Of a DNA stretch of 64,000 bases, positions 57,201 to 64,000 are shown one piece after another. The DNA comes from Chrysemys picta bellii (Eukaryota > Chordata > Testudines > Emydidae): positions 45,932,882 through 45,996,881 of the forward strand of contig NC_088792.1 in assembly GCF_011386835.1 (NCBI RefSeq). The letters run 5' to 3'. The notes beneath the pieces were generated by a model. That model did no database searches, had not been told where the DNA came from, and was given only the letters and a program-made list of their open reading frames with translations. Both the position numbers and the translations under genes were made by a program. The first letter of the stretch is position 1, and every line of letters starts with the position of its first letter.

Positions 57201-60200
57201 TTTATCTCTGTGCATGCTCCATTTAAAAAATATATTAATAGAATATTTGCCATTTCTAGAACAATAGGTGTCTCTATGACGAGTGACTTTTGTACCTCTT
57301 TTGAAGAGGATTTTTATTTAATCTTTTCTTGTACAAATAGTACATCTATTTCAAATAATCTGTTAACGTCTATTGGACATCTTTACTTTAAACATAATAC
57401 TTAGTACCTAGTTACCATTGTGACTTACCCATATAATGTACATTTCACTGGTATGGCACAGAGCAAACTGCAAACAGAGCTGTTTTCTTAATTTTAGAAA
57501 CTGCTAGTAATAATTCATATTCTTTCAATAGTCAAGTGTTAAAAAGAGAGCGGTTGAGTCCATGCACACACAGACATACACAGTATCTGTGCACATGTAT
57601 AGAGGTATGTGTATCTATATATGTTTATATAAAATATGATTAGTTATGCTTAATGTAGTTTGTCTTGACAGGAGGGTGTGAATCTGGAGGTAAATATTCT
57701 TTCACTGTGTTCATACGTGCTTCTTACTCAAAAACAAGAGCTATAAAATTGTGCCTTCTTGCCTATGAACCTAAATTGTGAATTCTTTGAAGAATTGAGG
57801 GATTTGTCCCCAGAGTCCCAGTTGTAATATTTTAGCTATTCAAAAATGAATATTCTAAATCTACCATGACTGTTGGAAGCCTTAGATCTTTTATCAAGTG
57901 TATCATAATAAACAGCCACTCTAGAAAATAGTCCCTAATTTATTACTTACTTCATTGATTTCTGCTTTTTTAAATAAAGCAACTAGATACTTTTTTTTAG
58001 AGAGTTGCAGGTAAAAATATGAGAGAAGCTGAAAAGATATATTGGCAGGTTCACATTGTGCTATTGAATACTTATGGAAAAAATACATTGTTAGCAGAAC
58101 TGGTAAAGTTATGAGTAATTCTTTTCTGGAAAAGAAATGTATATAATCCATGTTTACACTGAACTTTCTCAAAGGTTTATGATTAAAAGAAATATTTCAT
58201 TGAATGTGAGATCATATTACTCCACAGAAGAAAATTTGAAGTGACTAAAATGATTACAGATTTACTTTTATAGCAGGTTTCCTTTCAAAGCAGAATGCTA
58301 GCAGAGCATGGCTTTATTAAGACTATTAACTCTGGCCTTTGCACATCTGTTTGTGAAGCTGCTATAACTACAGAATATGTTTTGTTGAATATGAGGGATT
58401 TATCTTGTTTTAGAAAAGTTTATATCTTTATGTAAATGAATAACTATGTATCTATTGCGAGTCAAATTTTTAATACAAATTAATTTTTCCGAGATATGAG
58501 AGTAATATCTGGAATTAGAGTACAGTACATATATATTAGTCTGTGCTTGCTAGAGCTTTGAACTAAGTTTCAACTCTAGCCAGCAATAAAATTCCTTACA
58601 AAATAAACAGATTGGAATCCTAGTGGTGGATTTTACATATTGAAGCCATTAAGGGTATTATATTTGAAACATTTATTACATTTAAATATAACTGAAGAAC
58701 TTGTGACAATAAATAGTATTCCATTCTTACCTTTTGTTCCCTAAACATGCATTATCCATATTATGCCCGAAAAACCAATTAGCCCTCAATTGCTTTATAT
58801 TCATTAGTATTAGATTTTGTTAATGATGCATGATTAGAGCATTGCATTGTTTCTAATCTCTTACATTTTCCCATAAACTCTCCTGTTTTCTCCATGTAAT
58901 TCATTTGGGTTTTGTTGGCATTACAGTCGTTTTGGAAAGTGTGTAATGTATACATTTTATTAGGATTTTTTTAAAACATCTGGTTCAAATGGTCTGAAGC
59001 TCACTTATGTTTTTAAAATATACACAATTTTATTATGTGCCATATACATTTACATAAACCCATAGTTCTTTAACACCTTTCATGCAAAGCACGCTGGAAA
59101 CTGTTTACTAATTTTGGAATTTTATTGTAATTTTAAAACAGTAAACAAAAATGGTAATTGAATTTAGACTTTTTAAAATTCTCGTGAGTCTAAATACTCT
59201 GTCCATCAGCTCCTCCGGAGGGACAGAGTGAACAAAGACCCTAGATGAGAATTAATTCAAATAATGTTTAGAGATAAGAAGCTCTGCAGCTTATCTCAAG
59301 GAATTTTTGGACCTGGGGGAGAGAGCAAGCCTATTAGTTTAGAAAGGAATAAGACCGTGCAATGATTTTATAATCAATATTGTCTTTAATAGGAACCCAT
59401 GAAGCAATTAGCAATGTGGATGGGAGATGCTGAGATAAGTGAAATACCCTTATCTTGATTGGGGAGAAAAGTGAACATAGAGTTGCCTTATAAACAATCC
59501 TAGATGTCAGAAGATACAGCAATCCTGTCATGTTGTCAGGTTGCCTAAAGGTTCTCTACCTAGCAGTATTTCCTTCTTCTCTTTAATAATAATAGTTAAT
59601 AATAATAAATCCAATATTGAATATAATAACATAAGGGATAGAAGACACAGTCATAGAAGACACAGATTAAGCCATTCATCCTGGTGTTGTTGTAAAGTAT
59701 GATCTGATATCTTCCAAATAAATTCTTGAGCAGATTTTAATAGGTTGGGGAGCTAATTTTCAGCATGACAGTTTTCTTCAGTGTTGATTGTAAGGATTCT
59801 GTGATAGCCGCATCTGCACTTCTGACAAGGCATGACAAGGTTGAGATTGCCTCAGTGGGAACAGCTGGAAGAGGAAAATACATCCAGTTATCACTGTTAA
59901 CTGATGATAATTCACCTTCTATTGCCCCAAAATACGCACTTAAGGAAGAGAATGAACTAAAGTAAAAGAGCTCTTAGCAATCGAATAATTAACTGGAACA
60001 AGATCAGATTTTTTTTTTGAAAGGTAAGAGACTGGTATCTTCAGGACAAAAACAGGATATTGCAGTCCCTGAGCAACCAAGCATTCAAGATGAGTTGAAT
60101 CATTTCAATAGCATTAATAGTTGCCCAGAGCTCTGCTAAAGCAAATGACAAATATCCTACAAAATGCTAATGATAACTACGTTTCTCCCCTCAACTGCCT

Positions 60201-61917
60201 CATCCATTGCAAATTAAGAACACTAAGATTCATCGATATTGATATTATAGTTTTTCTACTTCCCTTGCCAGTCTATGGTAAAATTAATTGACTAGGTAGA
60301 AGAAAGACCAATAATCTCAGACTAAAAAGAAGAGCATAACCTATATAACACGACCCCTTCCTAACACTTCCTCTCCCTATTTACCAGTCGTTATCTCTTG
60401 TTACATTTCCCCCACTGCCCCATCTTCTCCACTCTACCAGTGATGCCAGCCTCAATATCTTATTTGTCTGCTTCTCCCGCTGACCTCCACATTGCCATCT
60501 AGACATGGAACACCTTTCCTGGCCTGGGTTTGTAAAACCCCTACTGAACATTTTTCCTGCACCTTTCCTTTGTGTATTCAGATTTTAAACTCGTTAGACA
60601 CCTGGTGTATTTTGTTACAACAATCTAAATATAAAGAAATGTCAAACATTAATAAGTGGAACCCCCTAATTTATTCTCAGATGAACTTAGTGGGACGCAC
60701 CCCACCCTTTGAAAAATTAGGCCTTTTTAAGGTGTCTTGAGTTTTGTATGTTTGTACAGTACCTTGCACAGTAGGGCCCAACCTAGTTGACACCTTTAGG
60801 CACTATTACAGTGTAAATGTTAAATACTACTAATAAATAGGAGAATAAAAATACAGTAGCAACCCTGTAATTAAATATTAAATAAAGCCTGAGGGAGGAG
60901 CTGAATTGATCACTAGATTAGATGTCTGTGTCATCTTGCTGCAAGATTCAGAACAACATATTTTAAGGCTCAGTGCAATAAGTTGCCTCCTCAGCTAGTG
61001 GAGTATGAAAACTCTGTCAGTCTCCTGGGCTCTTCAGCTGTAAACTCTAATTCTTTTTATATTTTTAAAAAGAAATTGTAATAATAATCCCTTGTTTGCC
61101 AACTGCATCATACCATTTTAGGAATGCTACCCCAACTATCCTTTTCATATTCAGGGAGTCTCTTAAAGACCTAATGCAGGACTACACTTTTGAGGAGGAG
61201 GTTGTTGGAGGTGGTGTTGGTCATCTGAGTCCTTCACCTGGATAAACTATCTGAGCAGACTGGGCAGATTAGGAAGAAATTGTATTTAAATGCTAAATAC
61301 TGGAAACTACTTCAGTTGAATAGAGCTGAAAAGAGAACAGACATCTGTTGTGAGGGTTGATCCATGGGAGCACATTATTTTAAACCTTATAAATGGGTGT
61401 CGTCATAATAAACAAAAAACTAGTCTGGGCAGTGCACTCAAGAATGTACTTTAGGGAACAATCCTGCTTTAGTGGGAAATGGACAGAATGACCTAACAGA
61501 TATTTTCCACCTCAAATTTCCATGACTCTTGGAAGGTAATTATTGTGGGGCATAATTCAGGGAGAAGAGAAAAATAAATATAAAGATGGGTATACCATAT
61601 GTGGAATGATTGATTGAAGTTCTGTTTGGATAAAATGATCAAAGAAATAAACCATATTTTTACAATGCTATGCTTTCTTTAAACAAAGCCTCCAGTTTAA
61701 TGCTATGATAGAAAGGAAACAGAGGCTGACTCATAGAAAGCTGAGATCACTTCTTGGATTACATGAATGTGAATATTTAAAGCTGACATTATGGAGGCTA
61801 TGAAGTGTTTCTTACTGTGCCATGAGTGAATCACTGACATTGACAGGGAGAAACTAAATAATACATGATGGGAAATAAGCCCTATTATTGGAATATTCAT
61901 TTTTAATTAATTTTGTG
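57201..61917. other. CDK14 intron, mostly unassigned
   Basis: AT-rich. No gene. A stretch around 60590-60840 ('gtacagtaccttgcacagtagggccc' and 'aggcactattacagtg') resembles a common old amniote SINE-like repeat. The pyrimidine tract for the exon at 61986 begins at about 61918. Confidence 0.5.
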
Positions 61918-61985
61918 TATGTTTCTCTTTTTTTTCTTCCTCTCCTCCTTCCTCCTCCATTCTCCCCCTCCCTCTCCCCCACCAG
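61918..61985 (+). promoter_or_regulatory. CDK14: Long polypyrimidine tract and 3' splice site of the PFTAIRE exon
   Basis: Nearly 65 nt of almost pure C/T (T-rich, then CCT and CTC blocks, then cccccaccag) lead into the exon. A tract this long is a good binding site for U2AF and PTB-type proteins. Whether PTB regulates this exon is not shown by sequence. Confidence 0.8.
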
Positions 61986-62065
61986 GGTAAATGGGAAGTT
62001 GGTGGCACTGAAGGTGATTAGATTACAAGAGGAGGAAGGAACTCCATTTACAGCTATCAGAGAAG
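61986..62065 (+). CDS. CDK14: CDK14 coding exon with catalytic Lys and PFTAIRE helix
   Basis: This 80-bp exon completes the split Lys codon, encodes VNGKLVALKVIRLQEEEG followed by TPFTAIRE, and ends one base into the next codon (phase 1) before the donor gtatgc at 62066. The Lys in VALK is the invariant ATP-anchoring lysine (about K164 in human numbering). PFTAIRE is the signature of the cyclin-binding alpha-C helix that names the family, and its Glu forms the salt bridge with that lysine. The acceptor cccaccag follows a pyrimidine-rich stretch of about 65 nt. The exon is intact. The remaining kinase exons (catalytic loop, activation segment, C-lobe) lie beyond the window. Confidence 0.97.
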
Positions 62066-62328
62066 GTATGCACTCATGTTTAATGATTATTCATTGTTTA
62101 TTTTTTAATTGCATTGCGCTCACTCTCTCCAATACCATGCTATACTAAATAGCTTGAGATTTTAAATTATATGGTTATGTTCCCTGTAGGAGGCGGCTTT
62201 GGTACTTTAAAATCAAAACCTCCCTACAACGTGGGAGTTCATGTTAAATAAAACAAATCTGTGCCTCTGTGGTTTGGCTTGTCTGAGAACTGCTATTGGG
62301 TACAAGTGACATACTAAGTAGAGTGTGT

Positions 62329-62353
62329 GGGGGGGTGGGGGGGTGGGGGGGGG
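62329..62353 (+). repeat. G-rich run with single T spacers
   Basis: Three G blocks of seven or more, separated by single T residues. A strong candidate for a quadruplex on the + strand and in the pre-mRNA. Confidence 0.75.
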
Positions 62354-63069
62354 TTGTCACTGGTATAATATGTTGGGGAAGTTTTGCTTGTTGTGAAGCA
62401 GCATCTAAAATGAGTGTGGATTTAACTTTTTGCTTATGTGAGGCCATGTTCCCTGAAAGATAGTCATATAGAACAATCTCGGCATTTTTTGACTGCGAGA
62501 GCCATAGTAGGTTCAGGGACAAATATAGCAAGCTCCTTAAAAACTGGGTGGCTGATTACCTTTTTAAAGAACTGACTGTTTATGGTTTTTGTCCCCCTCC
62601 CTCTCTGCCACCTCTAAGCCAGACAGTCTAGGAATGACTCTTTTCTAGCTGAGTGTCAAAGTTCTGTCATGCTTTCTGCTCCACTCCCTCTATCCTTTCT
62701 TATCAGCCCCCCCGGCTGCTCCCTGGTGACAGCTTCTGTAGCTGCGCTTGGCTGCCGCAAGCGCCTTTGCAGAAGTTGCTGCACATTCCTTGTTTAAATG
62801 GGCCTACTCTGTTGGTAAGTGCCAAAGATAGGGACTGGTGGTGAAATAAGAAACGTTTTATCTTCCGGTCACTGATTCAAATTCATCTCAGGGTATGGCT
62901 ATACTACAAAGCTTTTAGCGACACGGTTGCCAGGTGTCTGGTTTTTGACCGGACCCCCCCCGAGTTGAAAACCCCCTTGGCAGCTCCGGTCAGCCCAGCT
63001 AATATTCATATAGTTTAAAGCAGGAAAACTTTCTAGCATAGAGAAGCCCACAAACAGCCTGGCTTGAAA

Positions 63070-63245
63070 TACTAATACTCCAAGGCCCCTATCCAGCAAA
63101 GCACTTAGTCATGTATAAGACTTAAAGCGTAAGCACTTGCCTGATTTCAATGGGACTTCCTACATGCTTCAAATTATGTAAGTTCTTCTTTACTGGGACC
63201 TGATCCAAAGCCCATCTAAGTTAATAGGAATCTTTCCCTTGACTT
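63070..63245. repeat. Palindromic MITE-like repeat
   Basis: 'cctatccagcaaagcactta', 'tgatttcaatgggacttcc', 'ctgggacctgatccaaagcc' and the inverted arms around the centre match the type at 10950 and 16873. Confidence 0.55.
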
Positions 63246-64000
63246 GGGATCAAGGCCCAACAGATTTTTCTTAAAAATATCCATGTCTTCTAGGCTGTGG
63301 AACCTCATATAGGGTTGTGGATGCCACATGGAAATCAATTTCTGTAGCTTTTGTGTTACATGGAAGCTGTGTGTGGTTGGGGTGGGGGAGAGGAGAGGGA
63401 AAAGTGTATTTTTTATTTTTTGGTTAACATAAACTTTAGTTGAGAACCAGAAAAGGATAGAAAAATACACTGAAAAATGTAACTGAATGTCTTTTCAGTA
63501 TTGAGGCAGAATTGTACTAGGCATACATCGTTCTATGTATAGAAATAAAAATGGAAGGTAGAATAAATACTTTATATTGAACTCTTGGAGAGGCCTGATA
63601 TACTTTAGACTAAAAAGTGATGAGGCTGGGAGGGGCTGAGCTACTTAAACCTGCTTGGAGAGTTTTTCTTTGTCTCCATCTGCTGATTAAAGGTGCAGCC
63701 CTACAATTTGGACTAGGAGATAGAAAGCTGCAATTTATAAATGAGGTCAAATTCTAACTTCAGTTTTTATTTGCATAGTAGTGTTGATCTAATCAAGCCA
63801 AAAATGTGTTTCATGAGCCAGAGAACTGCACGCAGGCATGCAAGTTATACACAGACTTCTTTCCAGAGCTTTTCATAATGTGGAAGCCAGACAGTTTTTA
63901 TTCTTGCTGACTCATGCCCTATTTTCTAATTTTCCATCAGTGTATCAAATTCAGGCAAAAATCCAGGAATTTATAAATTTAAAACTGGAGTAAATTAATT

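Larger units (their letters stand above)
62066..64000. other. CDK14 intron downstream of the PFTAIRE exon
   Basis: No gene. It holds the G-rich run at 62329-62353, C/T-rich sequence at 62590-62720 and a palindromic repeat near 63070-63245. Confidence 0.5.

Overview
This window looks like amniote, most likely turtle, genomic DNA, and all of it lies inside one protein-coding gene on the + strand. Three short exons match CDK14 (PFTAIRE-type cyclin-dependent kinase) by translation, reading phase and splice signals: 17858-18103, 38478-38572 and 61986-62065. Together they encode the end of the disordered N-terminal region and the start of the kinase domain, up to the PFTAIRE cyclin-binding helix. 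The gene's first coding exon(s) lie before the window and most of the kinase domain after it. The two complete introns here are about 20.4 kb and 23.4 kb. No bacterial-type genes, operons or CRISPR arrays are present, and no intact intronic gene was found.

The turtle assignment rests on the mix of interspersed repeats: CR1 LINEs, a tRNA-derived SINE with a CR1-like tail, DIRS-type tyrosine-recombinase retrotransposons, several hAT families with perfect or near-perfect 8-bp target-site duplications, TA-flanked mariner-like MITEs, palindromic MITEs and old MIR/CORE-SINE fragments. The assignment is inference, because no search could be run.

Layout. 1-17857: intron with a MIR-like SINE, a Penelope-like tail holding a hammerhead-like motif, a large decayed DIRS element (3984-8275), a second Penelope-like tail, a three-hairpin MITE, a hAT-bounded composite and smaller hAT MITEs. 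17858-18103: first CDK14 exon here. 18104-38477: intron with old CR1, two foldback hAT elements carrying transposase remnants (21231-22544 and 26560-28650, the second holding a SINE that itself holds a hAT MITE), a CR1 3' end on the - strand and a truncated DIRS copy (about 32091-34700). 38478-38572: exon with the glycine-rich loop. 38573-61985: intron with a locally duplicated 125-bp segment, a chain of 5'-truncated CR1 pieces (41095-45980) broken by a hAT MITE and a mariner MITE, a third DIRS element with its full terminal architecture (54237-57200), and other MITEs. 61986-62065: PFTAIRE exon, preceded by a pyrimidine-rich tract of about 65 nt and followed by a G-rich run.

The most informative non-exonic structures are the two DIRS elements that keep inverted termini plus an internal region complementary to both ends (the signature of circular-intermediate replication), the foldback hAT pair, the chained CR1 mosaic, and the hammerhead-like core in the Penelope-like tail. 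All transposon proteins here are broken by stops, frameshifts or deletions. I did not find anything I can defend as an undescribed biological system.
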